This document shows positions 45,947-54,105 of a stretch of DNA of 64,000 bases, piece after piece (position 1 is the first letter of the stretch; the number at the start of each line of letters is the position of its first letter). The notes under the pieces were generated by a model. The model was not told where the DNA came from. It saw nothing but the letters and a program-made list of their open reading frames with translations, and ran no database searches. This DNA is from Methyloferula stellata AR4. GTDB taxonomy: Bacteria; Pseudomonadota; Alphaproteobacteria; Rhizobiales; Beijerinckiaceae. The translations under genes were made by a program, and so were the position numbers. The DNA lies in assembly GCF_000385335.1 (NCBI RefSeq), contig NZ_ARWA01000001.1, positions 2,310,001 through 2,374,000 on the forward strand, read 5' to 3'.

Positions 45947-46329
45947 TGCGCCTCTCGCGATTGGGGCTCGCGCGCCGGGTGGCCTCCACGCGCCAGCCAA
46001 TGCATGATGGCCGCCGTGACGGCCATGCCGAGCACGGTCGAAACGACGATGGCAATGCCGATCGGCAATGCGTCTTGTTTCAGTGCCGGGAGCTGGGTGA
46101 CGAGGCCGACGCTCGCCGGGATGAACAACACGGTCATGTTGCGAAGCAGGAAATGACTTGTTTCTCTCAGCTTGGGGTCGGGACCGCGGCGCCAGATCAG
46201 GATCGCGAGCAGGATGACAAGACCGATGACGCCGCCTGGCAGCGGCAGGCCTGTCAGCTTGTTGATCAGGTCGCCTGCTGCAAGGCAGAGAAACAGGGTC
46301 AATATGGCTTTCAACATTCGTCCGCTCAC
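45943..46329 (-). CDS. lrgA: LrgA/CidA family membrane protein
   Basis: A 128-residue inner-membrane protein with four predicted helices. Signatures are LPLPGGVIGLVILLAIL and LLRNMTVLFIPASVGLV, typical of holin-like CidA/LrgA. It is cotranscribed with lrgB through a four-base overlap. It is thought to form a complex with LrgB in the membrane. No LytTR or LysR regulator gene is adjacent. Confidence 0.9.
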   Translation of the reverse strand: MSGRMLKAILTLFLCLAAGDLINKLTGLPLPGGVIGLVILLAILIWRRGPDPKLRETSHFLLRNMTVLFIPASVGLVTQLPALKQDALPIGIAIVVSTVLGMAVTAAIMHWLARGGHPAREPQSREAQ

Positions 46330-46551
46330 TTCGCCGAATCGCGCGGCTGCGTATCAAATGTAGACATAGATCGATCGGCTTTGCCGTGGGGCATCATCAC
46401 TCAATCTTGACTGAGTGTTTCTGCTCAAAGAAGGCAGTGCGCCGATGCCGCGAGGCACTGGCGAGATCGCGGCGTCGCGCGCCCGTTCGGCCATGCCGGC
46501 TTCTCAGGCCGCGCTGGCGCGAAGGACATAAATCACGATGATTTCGGATCA

Positions 46552-46582
46552 GTCAAAGTCGGGCCTGCCGACTTTGACCTTT
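46552..46582. repeat. Palindrome in a REP-like intergenic block
   Basis: Perfect arms GTCAAAGTCGG and CCGACTTTGAC around GCCTG, followed by CTTTT. It lies inside a larger, imperfect CGATGATTT / AATCATCG inverted arrangement (46538-46632). It could act as a terminator for transcripts entering from either side, or be a dispersed repeat. Confidence 0.5.
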
Positions 46583-46663
46583 TAAAATGCCCGACTCGGG
46601 CAGGCCCAAGTTGGGTTAAATCAGAATCATCGTGGCCGGTTTCGATGATAAGGCGCGAGCGCT

Positions 46664-46939
46664 CTAGCCTTGGTCGGATTCTTCCTGCTCGGCGGCGAGC
46701 CAGCTATAGCCGCCCTGATCCCAAATCTGAGCCAGTCTCTGATCCGGGCTATAGGCCGGATATTGCTTTCTCACGAGATCGAATTCGGCATGAAACGCGT
46801 CGAGTTGTTCGCCATGAAGGATGGCGGTCTGATTCTCGGTTTTGAAGATGAGCATGTAAGTGAGCTTATCGTCGCTTGCGAGCAGTTCATATTCGTCACC
46901 GCCCTCGACAAATTTCATCGACTCTTTCAAGTCCGTCAT
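46664..46939 (-). CDS. Small acidic protein of unknown function
   Basis: A 91-residue acidic protein from the ATG at 46939, which has an AGGGAGGAG ribosome-binding site. The frame extends 66 bases further upstream but has no such signal there. It reads as a compact alpha-beta domain (KFVEGGDEYELLASDDKLTYMLIFKTENQTAILHG) with a tryptophan-containing C-terminus. No family recognised. Confidence 0.6.
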   Translation of the reverse strand: MTDLKESMKFVEGGDEYELLASDDKLTYMLIFKTENQTAILHGEQLDAFHAEFDLVRKQYPAYSPDQRLAQIWDQGGYSWLAAEQEESDQG

Positions 46940-47426
46940 CCCCAAAACTCCTCCCTGACAGGTCGATCCATCCCTGCGCAGGTCTTCAGCCAAGACCAAA
47001 TTCAAGAGCGCAGGCGGGTTCGCCGACGCTCACATTCGCGGTGATTATAAGTCTTCGGATTTCTTTTGTCTTCGTCGTTCCTTCCGTGACGCGCCTATGG
47101 GTCTTTCGACGCATCCTCGCGGACTTGCGGCAATGGCACCGATTGAGGGTCGCCTCGCTGCTGGATGCACGCGCGTCAAGGTTTGAGGCGGAAAGCGCGA
47201 GCGGTCGAGCGCATCTGCGCTGCGGGCGATCCAGTAGAGAAGCATAAGTCCTAAAGTATAAGTATATTTTAGTATATATAAGTATAACTGCTTACATAGT
47301 GACGTTAAATGATGCATTTATGCCACGTTGAAAGTGATTTATCTACAGGTATAGCCTTAGTAACTTTGTGCTTACCATGCATTGGGCAGGCTCATGACCT
47401 AGATCAATAGGCAAGGGGTGCCTGCA
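46940..47426. other. Intergenic region before the first Omp25-like gene
   Basis: About 490 bases between divergent genes. The part 47245-47290 is a run of AGTATA-type repeats (AAGTATAAGTATATTTTAGT and ATATATAAGTATAAC), strikingly AT-rich against the GC-rich background. It is a likely promoter or nucleoid-protein site for the outer membrane protein gene. No RNA gene or credible reading frame seen. Confidence 0.5.
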
Positions 47427-48221
47427 ATGTTCGATAAACTCTTAATATCCGGCGTCGCGCTGGCTGCGATGGCCGGTTCGGCACTTGCCGCCGACCTTCC
47501 ATCACGCCTGCCGCCGCCTGTTCTGCCGCTGCCGCCCGCCTGGTCTTGGACAGGGGTCTACGTTGGTATCGACGGCGGTTATGGCGGCGATCGTATCAGG
47601 TCCTATACCTCGGATACGGGCACAGGTGTCACCGCCCAGAGAAGTTCCTCCTCCAGCGGGTTTCTCGCCGGCGGCCAGGTCGGCTTCAATTACCAGTTTC
47701 CGGCGTCGAATTTCGTGCTCGGTCTCGAGGCCGACGCCCAAGGAAGCTGGATCAAGTCGGAATATATAGCTTCAGTCTTCGCCGGAGGCGCCGCCGCCGG
47801 TTTGGACGCCGGGACCAAAGTCGATTGGTTCGGTACGGTCCGCGGTCGCGCAGGCTATGCCTTCGGTCAGGCCATGCCTTATATCACCGGCGGCTTTGCC
47901 TATGGCGAGACGAACAGCTTTGCGTCTGGCGTCGCTGGTTTCGGCGGATTGGGCGGCGCGGCCGGCACTTTTTCCAGGACGCACGAGCCTATGGGTTGGA
48001 CGATCGGTGCCGGTCTTGAATATGCGCTCACACATAACGTGACGTTCAAGACGGAATATCTCTATGTCGATCTCGGCAAGAACTCCGTCTTCACGCTTCC
48101 TGACGGCATCGGTGGCATCGCCTCGCTGAGTGAGCGGACAACGTTCAACGTGGTGCGCGCCGGCCTCAATTATAAGTTCGATTTCTGGTCGACGCCGGCG
48201 CCAGTCGTTGCCAAATATTGA
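47427..48221 (+). CDS. Outer membrane beta-barrel protein (Omp25/Omp31-like)
   Basis: A 264-residue outer membrane protein of the OmpA-like beta-barrel family known as Omp25/Omp31 in Hyphomicrobiales. A signal peptide ends at ALA-ADLPSR. The linker PPPVLPLPPAWSWTGVYVG and the terminal AGLNYKFDFWSTPAPVVAKY are diagnostic, and the last strand ends in an aromatic. The start at 47427 follows a CAAGGGG ribosome-binding site. Paralogue of the two tandem genes at 54.9-56.8 kb. Probably a structural barrel or porin. Confidence 0.88.
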   Translation: MFDKLLISGVALAAMAGSALAADLPSRLPPPVLPLPPAWSWTGVYVGIDGGYGGDRIRSYTSDTGTGVTAQRSSSSSGFLAGGQVGFNYQFPASNFVLGLEADAQGSWIKSEYIASVFAGGAAAGLDAGTKVDWFGTVRGRAGYAFGQAMPYITGGFAYGETNSFASGVAGFGGLGGAAGTFSRTHEPMGWTIGAGLEYALTHNVTFKTEYLYVDLGKNSVFTLPDGIGGIASLSERTTFNVVRAGLNYKFDFWSTPAPVVAKY

Positions 48222-48236
48222 GGCTGCCGGGCGCAT

Positions 48237-48297
48237 AAAAAAATTGCGCATTGATCTTCAGCCGGTGAGGGGCTTTCAGGTCAATGCGCAATTGTTT
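48237..48297. terminator. Bidirectional hairpin between convergent genes
   Basis: Perfect 13-base arms AATTGCGCATTGA (48242-48254) and TCAATGCGCAATT (48281-48293) with a long loop of about 26 bases. A run of A lies before and GTTTT after, so it fits a terminator in both directions. It lies between the barrel gene and the small minus-strand gene. Confidence 0.65.
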
Positions 48298-48357
48298 TCG
48301 AACATGTTCGAAAAAAGGAATCTCTAACCCCTCGGCATTTTCCGTAGACGAAGGACT

Positions 48358-48561
48358 TTAGGCCTTTCCACGGTATTTGGTGATGAATTGATCGACGAGA
48401 TTGTTGCACTCCGTCGTGTCGACCCAGCCCTCTGCCATTTCCTCGGTCTTCAGCTCGCGAATATCGAAGGGCTCGGCATATCCGTTGAGATGCAGGAAAA
48501 TGCCCCATTTGCCATTCGGCTTTTTCGCAATCTTGATTTCTTCACCCGGTTCCAAATTCAT
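48358..48561 (-). CDS. Small protein of unknown function
   Basis: A 67-residue protein (MNLEPGEEIKIAKKPNGKWGIFLHLNGYAEPFDIREL...). The first half reads like a small beta-hairpin-rich fold. A GAGGAGCAT ribosome-binding sequence precedes the ATG. It is followed by a strong hairpin with T-run, which supports expression. No family recognised. Confidence 0.55.
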   Translation of the reverse strand: MNLEPGEEIKIAKKPNGKWGIFLHLNGYAEPFDIRELKTEEMAEGWVDTTECNNLVDQFITKYRGKA

Positions 48562-48666
48562 TTTCTATGCTCCTCGCATGGCGCAGCCATTGGAATTCAT
48601 GCTCTGGCAAGTGACGAACCCAGGACCACGCAGGCGAGTGTCCGAATTCGGGTCACTGATATCATC

Positions 48667-48742
48667 TGGTGCCGGTTGAAGGAGTCGAACCCTCGACCTA
48701 CTGATTACAAATCAGTTGCTCTACCAACTGAGCTAAACCGGC
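48667..48742 (-). tRNA. tRNA-Thr (anticodon TGT)
   Basis: On the minus strand the acceptor stem is GCCGGTT / AACCGGC, the anticodon stem ACTGA / TCAGT holds the loop TTTGTAA (TGT), and the T arm has GGTTCGACTCC. CCA is encoded. Confidence 0.96.
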
Positions 48743-49059
48743 ATGCGGCGCGGCCGACGGCGCTCAGCTAGCAGTGTCGGACGCGAGTTGCAACATTCTT
48801 CCACGGCCCGCCGCAGGCGAGGCCCGAGCGCTCGCTCAGAGGGTCGTTTCGGCCGTCTTTGTGACACGGCCTCATCCTTGCCGCAATGGGAACGAATAAG
48901 ATCCCGCCCAGCTTCAAGAAACCCGCCCGGTTCGTCACATGGATGAGGCGATCCGCACGATATCTTCACCAGCTGCGGACGGTTTTCTCGAATTTTAGCG
49001 AGCTGACCTTTTGACGAAATCTGCGATTCGCCGCCGAGCGTTTTGCTTTGGAGGGGACC
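48743..49059. other. Intergenic region upstream of tRNA-Thr and a small secreted protein gene
   Basis: 317 bases with the promoters of the divergent tRNA-Thr and the secreted-protein gene. Only short open frames without family features are present. No further RNA or repeat seen. Confidence 0.5.
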
Positions 49060-49365
49060 ATGTTGATGAGACTTGAAAACGTGTTCAAGACCACTTTGGT
49101 GGCGGCTGTTGCCGCCGCGGCCTTAGCCACGGCTTCGGCTCCTGCCGCCGCGGGCGATGGTGGCGCTATTGCTGCGGGCATTATCGGCGGCACCGCCCTT
49201 GGAGTTCTGGCCGGCGCGGCCGCCGCCAGCGCGGCTCCGCCGCCGCCCTATTATCCCGGTTATTACGCTCCCCCGCCGCCGCCCCCGCCGCGTTGCTGGT
49301 GGCAGCCGCAGCAGGTTTGGGACGGCTATGGCTATGTCGTGCAGCGCGTCCGGGTCTGCCAGTAA
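49060..49365 (+). CDS. Small exported glycine- and proline-rich protein
   Basis: A 101-residue protein. A signal peptide (cleavage near APAAA) is followed by a glycine-zipper-like hydrophobic segment (GGAIAAGIIGGTALGVLAGAAAASAA). Then comes a proline-tyrosine-rich linker (PPPPYYPGYYAPPPPPPP) and a short C-terminal piece with two Cys (RCWW...RVCQ). It is probably associated with the envelope. Start ATG at 49060 in preference to an upstream TTG. A strong terminator follows. Confidence 0.7.
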   Translation: MLMRLENVFKTTLVAAVAAAALATASAPAAAGDGGAIAAGIIGGTALGVLAGAAAASAAPPPPYYPGYYAPPPPPPPRCWWQPQQVWDGYGYVVQRVRVCQ

Positions 49366-49390
49366 ACTTAAAATCGCCGGTTCCGGCTTT

Positions 49391-49430
49391 ATCAGGCCCC
49401 GCTCGTAGCGGGGCCTGATTCGTTTTCGTT
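49391..49430 (+). terminator. Intrinsic terminator
   Basis: Perfect 13-base arms ATCAGGCCCCGCT and AGCGGGGCCTGAT with loop CGT (49404-49406), followed by TCGTTTTCGTTT. It lies 26 bases after the small exported protein gene. Confidence 0.85.
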
Positions 49431-49463
49431 TGGTCAGGGGCCTGATTCGTTTTCGTTTGGTCA
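49410..49463. repeat. 27-base tandem duplication at the end of the MFS gene
   Basis: Two exact adjacent copies of a 27-base unit beginning GGGGCCTGATTCG and ending TTTGGTCA (49410-49436 and 49437-49463). The right copy contains the stop codon of the minus-strand transporter gene. The left copy overlaps the descending arm of the terminator. Confidence 0.9.
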
Positions 49464-51173
49464 GCGGCCATAGCTCTCGTTGATATTGCGGTCCTTGGTC
49501 TCCGGGACCAGGAAGAGCCCGACCACGAAAGTCACCAGTGCGAAGAAGATCGGATACCAGAGACCGAAGTAGATATCGCCGGTCTGGGCCACCATCGCAA
49601 AGGCCGTCGCTGGCAGCAGACCGCCGAACCAGCCATTGCCGATATGGTAGGGCAGCGACATGGACGTATAGCGGATGCGCGAGGGGAAGAACTCGACGAG
49701 CGCCGCCGCGATCGGCCCATAGACCATGGTCACATAGATCACGAGCACCCAAAGGAGTCCGATGATTTTCAGGACTTGCGGCTTGAAAATATCGAACGGC
49801 TCCGAGATCTTCACGATGCCCGGATCCTTGGCTTTCGGATAGCCAGCCGCTTCCAGCGCAGCCGCTGTGGCCTTGCTGAGATCTCCCGCTGCGGCTTTCG
49901 GATCGGCTGCTGTTTTCGCATCGTAGGATGTGACCACCGCATCGCCGATCTTGATGACCGCCGGCTGTCCAGCCGGTCCCGCCTCGGTCCTATATTTGAC
50001 CGAACTCTTGGCGAGCAGCGCACGTGCATTGTCGCAAGAACTGGTGAAGACGCGGGTGCCGACCGGATTGAACAGATTGCCGCAATCGGCCGGATCGGCG
50101 ATGACGGTGACCTGTACGGTTTTCAGCGCATTTTCGAGCGCCGGATTCGCATTGGTTGTGATCGCGTTGAAGATCGGAATATAGGTGATCGCCGCGATCA
50201 GGCAGCCTGCGAGGATGATCGGCTTGCGGCCGATCTTGTCGGAGAGCCAGCCGAAGAAGATGAAGAATCCGCTGCCCAAAACCAGCGACCAGGCGATCAG
50301 AAGGTTCGACGTATAACCGTCGACCTTGAGGATCGCTTGCAGGAAGAACAGGGCGTAAAACTGCCCTGTGTACCAGACGACGCCCTGGCCCATGGTCATG
50401 CCGAACAATGCGATCAGAACATATTTGGCATTCGACCAGGTGGCGAAGGATTCAGTCAGCGGCGCTTTCGACGTCGTGCCTTCCTCCTTCATCTTCAGGA
50501 AGACGGGCGACTCGCTGAGTTGCAGACGAATCCAAAGCGAGATGGCGAGAAGGAAGAAGGAGAAAATGAAGGGAATGCGCCAGGCCCAATCGGCGAAGGC
50601 GCCCTCGCCCCAGAAGCTGCGGACGAAGAGAATGACAAGAAGCGACAGGAACAGGCCGAGCGTCGCCGTGGTCTGAATCCATGATGTATAAAAGCCACGG
50701 CGGCCTTCCGGCGCATGTTCGGCGACATAGGTCGCGGCCCCGCCATATTCGCCGCCAAGCGCCAGGCCTTGCAACAGACGCAAGCCGATCAGAACGATGG
50801 GCGCGATGACGCCGATGGTCTTGTAATTGGGCAGCAGGCCGACGATGAAGGTCGAAAGGCCCATGATCAGGATCGTGATCAGGAACGTATATTTGCGCCC
50901 GACGATATCGCCGATGCGGCCGAAGACGAGGGCCCCGAACGGGCGCACGAGAAAGCCCGCGGCAAAGGCGAGCAGGGCGAAAATATCGGCAGTGGCTTTC
51001 GGGAACTCGCTGAAGAACTGCGCCCCGATGATTGTTGCGAGCGAACCGTAGAGATAAAAATCATACCATTCAAAGACGGTTCCAAGCGAAGAGGCGAAGA
51101 TCACCATCTTCTCGGCGCTGGTCATCGGCCCGGCGCGGCCGGCCGGTGTCGCGGCTGTTACGGACATAGTCAT
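49461..51173 (-). CDS. MFS transporter, metabolite:proton symporter type
   Basis: A 570-residue inner-membrane transporter of the major facilitator superfamily (ShiA/ProP/KgtP-like). It has about 12 helices. The N-terminal VFEWYDFYLYG is the family's first-helix signature. FGRIGDIVGRKYT and GWLSDKIGRKP are the two loop motifs. A hydrophilic loop of about 110 residues between helices 8 and 9 (two Cys in ADPADCGNLF and FTSSCDNA) is unusual. The start at 51173 follows AGGGGAAGCC. The substrate is unknown, probably an organic acid or osmolyte. Confidence 0.88.
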   Translation of the reverse strand: MTMSVTAATPAGRAGPMTSAEKMVIFASSLGTVFEWYDFYLYGSLATIIGAQFFSEFPKATADIFALLAFAAGFLVRPFGALVFGRIGDIVGRKYTFLITILIMGLSTFIVGLLPNYKTIGVIAPIVLIGLRLLQGLALGGEYGGAATYVAEHAPEGRRGFYTSWIQTTATLGLFLSLLVILFVRSFWGEGAFADWAWRIPFIFSFFLLAISLWIRLQLSESPVFLKMKEEGTTSKAPLTESFATWSNAKYVLIALFGMTMGQGVVWYTGQFYALFFLQAILKVDGYTSNLLIAWSLVLGSGFFIFFGWLSDKIGRKPIILAGCLIAAITYIPIFNAITTNANPALENALKTVQVTVIADPADCGNLFNPVGTRVFTSSCDNARALLAKSSVKYRTEAGPAGQPAVIKIGDAVVTSYDAKTAADPKAAAGDLSKATAAALEAAGYPKAKDPGIVKISEPFDIFKPQVLKIIGLLWVLVIYVTMVYGPIAAALVEFFPSRIRYTSMSLPYHIGNGWFGGLLPATAFAMVAQTGDIYFGLWYPIFFALVTFVVGLFLVPETKDRNINESYGR

Positions 51174-51351
51174 GTCGGCTTCCCCTGGCTTTCCGGCCTC
51201 TAGGCGTTTGGCTAGAGGCAGGCATCCTCCCGATTGCTTTTTTAACGATCGCACTGCCGGTTTGATCGGCCTTTGCGACATCGGCCCTCTGTGAAGATGG
51301 CCAATACCGGCTATGTTAGGCTTGAAAATTAACCGCGTCGATGGGTGAATT

Positions 51352-51810
51352 ATGTGTCGATGGTTGTGTATGGCTGCGGCCGGCACTCTTTTCCTGTCTG
51401 CGATTCAACCGGCGGATGCCAGAGGTTTTGCGGGCGGGGCAGGTTTGCGAGGCGCCGGCCATATGGCCGCGCATCCCGCCGTCGCGGCGCGGCCGGGTGA
51501 AACGCCTAAGCCCAAGCGTGCCTTTCGCTTTGGCCGGCATGGCTGGGCCTTTGCCTCCGGGGTTGGCTACGGTCTGCCGTGGGGCGATGGCAGCTATGAC
51601 CCGACCGACGCCGGCCAGGCCAGCGTGCCGTCAGGGGAAGGCTATCCGCCACCTCCGCCACCTCCGCCACCTTGGCTCTACGGCTATGGGCCGCCGCATC
51701 AGAGCTGTTTCAAACCGCGGATCATCACGATCGGCAAAGCGCCGCCGAAATCCCACCTGCCGCGCGTCGTCTATGGCGGGCCTTTGCCGTGCCGGGACGA
51801 GGGGACTTAG
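51352..51810 (+). CDS. Secreted proline-rich protein of unknown function
   Basis: A 152-residue protein with a signal peptide (cleavage after ADA, about residue 23). Low-complexity glycine- and proline-rich parts include a PPPPPPPPP run. Two Cys are at the C-terminal side (SCFKP and PCRDE). It has no known domain. Its last bases overlap the end of the convergent rlmB gene by four bases. Confidence 0.6.
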   Translation: MCRWLCMAAAGTLFLSAIQPADARGFAGGAGLRGAGHMAAHPAVAARPGETPKPKRAFRFGRHGWAFASGVGYGLPWGDGSYDPTDAGQASVPSGEGYPPPPPPPPPWLYGYGPPHQSCFKPRIITIGKAPPKSHLPRVVYGGPLPCRDEGT

Positions 51811-52745
51811 GGCCGCGCCAATTTCAGCCGCACGAGCGTGAGAGCCACGGCGCAGGCATTCGAGACATTGAGGCTCTTGATCGGCCCCGGCATGTCGAGC
51901 CGGACCAGAAGATCGCATTTCTCGCGGCTGAGGCGGCGCAACCCTTTGCCTTCGCCGCCGAGCACCAGCACCAGCGGACTTGAGAGCGGCGCGGCTTCGA
52001 AGGCGATGGGTGCTTCCGAGTCGAGTCCGACGCGCAGATAGCCCATATCGCCGAGCCGTTCGAGCGCGCGGGCAAAATTACCGACGAGCGCGATCGGTAC
52101 ATGATCCAGGCCGCCGGAGGCCGCCTTCGCCATCACGCCCGAAAGCTCCGGCGAATGCCGCTCGGTGGTGACCACGGCATCGACGCCGAAGGCCGCGGCT
52201 GTGCGCATGATCGCGCCGACATTATGCGGGTCGGTGATCTGATCGAGCGCCAGCACAATCCCGCTGGCTGGAACAATGTCCGAAAGATCGATCGGCTCGA
52301 GCGGCCGTGCTTCGATCATGATGCCTTGATGCACGGCGTTCTGACCGAGGCGGCGGGCGAGATCCTCGTTGCCGACGATCTGCGGCACAAGACTGGCCTC
52401 GGCGAGATCCGCGGCCAAGCGCTGCGCCACCGGCGCCGTCGCGAAGACGGATAAAATCTTCCGGCGTTTGGCGGTGATCGCCGCGCGCACGGCATGGATG
52501 CCGTAAAGGACGCTGAGTTCGGCGGAAGGCCGCCGGAAGGCTGCCTGCGGCGCCGTGGCGCTTGAAGCCGGCCGGGCAGGGGCGGGGGAAGGCTGGCGGC
52601 TCAAGGGGCCCGCATGAGGATCGCGCTGCTTTTGGCCGCCCGGGGCCGCATGGCGCTCCTTTAGGGACGCGGGCCGAGGCGACGGCTTCGCGGCTTTTTG
52701 ACCGGTTTTACGGTTGCGATCCGGCGGCCGATGGGTCTTGTCCAA
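51807..52745 (-). CDS. rlmB: 23S rRNA (guanosine-2'-O)-methyltransferase RlmB
   Basis: A 312-residue SPOUT-class TrmH-family methyltransferase that modifies a guanosine of 23S rRNA. The N-terminal RNA-binding domain (LYGIHAVRAAITAKRRKI) follows a basic, Pro/Ala-rich extension of about 70 residues. The trefoil-knot motifs are ALDQITDPHNVGAIMRTAAAFGVDAVV, VLGGEGKGLRRL and LNVSNACAVALTLVRL. The gene is transcribed away from the tRNA-Tyr region. Confidence 0.93.
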   Translation of the reverse strand: MDKTHRPPDRNRKTGQKAAKPSPRPASLKERHAAPGGQKQRDPHAGPLSRQPSPAPARPASSATAPQAAFRRPSAELSVLYGIHAVRAAITAKRRKILSVFATAPVAQRLAADLAEASLVPQIVGNEDLARRLGQNAVHQGIMIEARPLEPIDLSDIVPASGIVLALDQITDPHNVGAIMRTAAAFGVDAVVTTERHSPELSGVMAKAASGGLDHVPIALVGNFARALERLGDMGYLRVGLDSEAPIAFEAAPLSSPLVLVLGGEGKGLRRLSREKCDLLVRLDMPGPIKSLNVSNACAVALTLVRLKLARP

Positions 52746-52929
52746 GATCTGTTTCCGCCGTTTGCCGCCTCGATTGCCTTATTTATTGTCACGCCAGACA
52801 GGCGCGGGCAATGTTCACACGGGAGAGCGCAGGCGGCCGCAGGAGGTTATGGGTTGACAGGCAGGGCCTGCCTTTCCATAAGCGCCTTCACCAAAACCCT
52901 GCCAAGTCTTTGTTGAGGACCTGGCTTAA

Positions 52930-53014
52930 GGGGGAGTGTCCCGAGTGGCAAAGGGGGCGGACTGTAAATCCGCTGGCTATGCCTTCGTAGGTTCGAGTCC
53001 TACCTCCCCCACCA
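52930..53014 (+). tRNA. tRNA-Tyr (anticodon GTA)
   Basis: A long tRNA with a variable arm: acceptor stem GGGGGAG / CTCCCCC, anticodon stem GCGGA / TCCGC with loop CTGTAAA reading GTA, variable loop, T arm GGTTCGAGTCC, encoded CCA. The DNA after it is notably richer in A and T. Confidence 0.96.
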
Positions 53015-53127
53015 TTGCCTTAAGTTATTGATTTTAAAAGACTGTTTTAAGCTAAAGTTAAATACACATGTCGATGCTACACGTTTCTGCGCTGAAAGCG
53101 GGCCTCTAGGCATCGTAGCGAGTCGCG

Positions 53128-53892
53128 ATGTTTGAGAGCATTCAGATTGGCAATCTCTGGTATCCGACGCGGGACGCGGGTTTAAGACTTGCCACCTATT
53201 GCAAACACCTCTTCGCTTCGACAGATGACCAACAGTTTCCACATTTCTTTCCAGGAAGTGGGACTGCCCTGCAAATAAATGGTCGGTTCTTTTTGTTCTG
53301 TTGCCAGCACCAAATCTCACATGTCGAGCCCGAAAAGATTGGCTTTCGCTTAGCTCATGAAAATAAGATTGCCATACCTTCTGCCCTATGGGCTCACAAT
53401 CCAGAGCCCGTCTCTGATGACACCGATCTGCTTGATGTAAGGGCATTTGAATACAAACCTGAAAATTATGATGGCATCCCCATCGAAGCCAATTTTTTCG
53501 ATGTGCAAGATGATCTCTGCTGGCCCCGGCATGCTTCCGGCCCCTTATGGGTTTGTGGTTATCCAACGCAGCTTCAAACCTATCATGACGATGGTCAGGG
53601 AATGGTAGCTGTTCCGACATACATCGATGGTCAGTACCTCGGAGCTACTTCATCGCCTCATCTGCACAAACTGAGAATAGTGCGGCCAGATGGATTTGAT
53701 CCGGACGGCATGAGCGGCGGCCCGGTTTTTTATATGGGTAGGCGCGGGCAGCGCGACTTCATGGGCCTTGCTGGGATGATCATGCGAGGAAGCAAGTCCT
53801 CGGACGTCCTCCATTTTATGACATCAGACGCACTTCGAGCGCTCGTCAACGCACCCACAATTGATCACGCGCGAGATGAACCTGCGACCTGA
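53128..53892 (+). CDS. Trypsin-like serine protease domain protein (accessory)
   Basis: A 254-residue protein without signal peptide. It shows a chymotrypsin-fold pattern: GSGTALQINGRFFLFCCQHQI with candidate catalytic His61, DDTDLLDVRAFE with Asp100 or Asp103, and the serine motif DGMSGGPVF with Ser196. The order and spacing (H-D-S) fit the trypsin family. The DNA is lower in GC than its neighbours, and the gene lies 110 bases after tRNA-Tyr, typical of an acquired gene. It lacks an export signal and any partner domain. Its substrate and role are unknown. Confidence 0.6.
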   Translation: MFESIQIGNLWYPTRDAGLRLATYCKHLFASTDDQQFPHFFPGSGTALQINGRFFLFCCQHQISHVEPEKIGFRLAHENKIAIPSALWAHNPEPVSDDTDLLDVRAFEYKPENYDGIPIEANFFDVQDDLCWPRHASGPLWVCGYPTQLQTYHDDGQGMVAVPTYIDGQYLGATSSPHLHKLRIVRPDGFDPDGMSGGPVFYMGRRGQRDFMGLAGMIMRGSKSSDVLHFMTSDALRALVNAPTIDHARDEPAT

Positions 53893-54105
53893 CGAGCCTT
53901 CCGGAGCCAGCATCAAAGCGGTGTTTATTTGTATGGGCGAGATCGGTTCCCTGACCATCCATGCTTGAAGATGTTTGGCTGCCAGGGGCGCGGTACTCCC
54001 CAGTTTAAGACTCCGAATTGTATAATTCTTCTAATAGCCGCTGCGGTGCCCGGTATGAAAAGCGCGCATGAAACGAGAGACGCGCAGGGTGGAGGCGCGA
54101 GCACA

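Noticed and set aside
25018-53014. tRNA genes as possible integration sites for islands
   Set aside because: None of the five tRNA genes has a visible duplicate of its 3' end nearby and no integrase gene is present. Only the tRNA-Tyr flank shows odd composition.
53000-53620. A 206-codon frame antisense to the trypsin-like gene
   Set aside because: It overlaps the tRNA-Tyr 3' end and lacks a domain. The sense frame shows the catalytic motifs instead.
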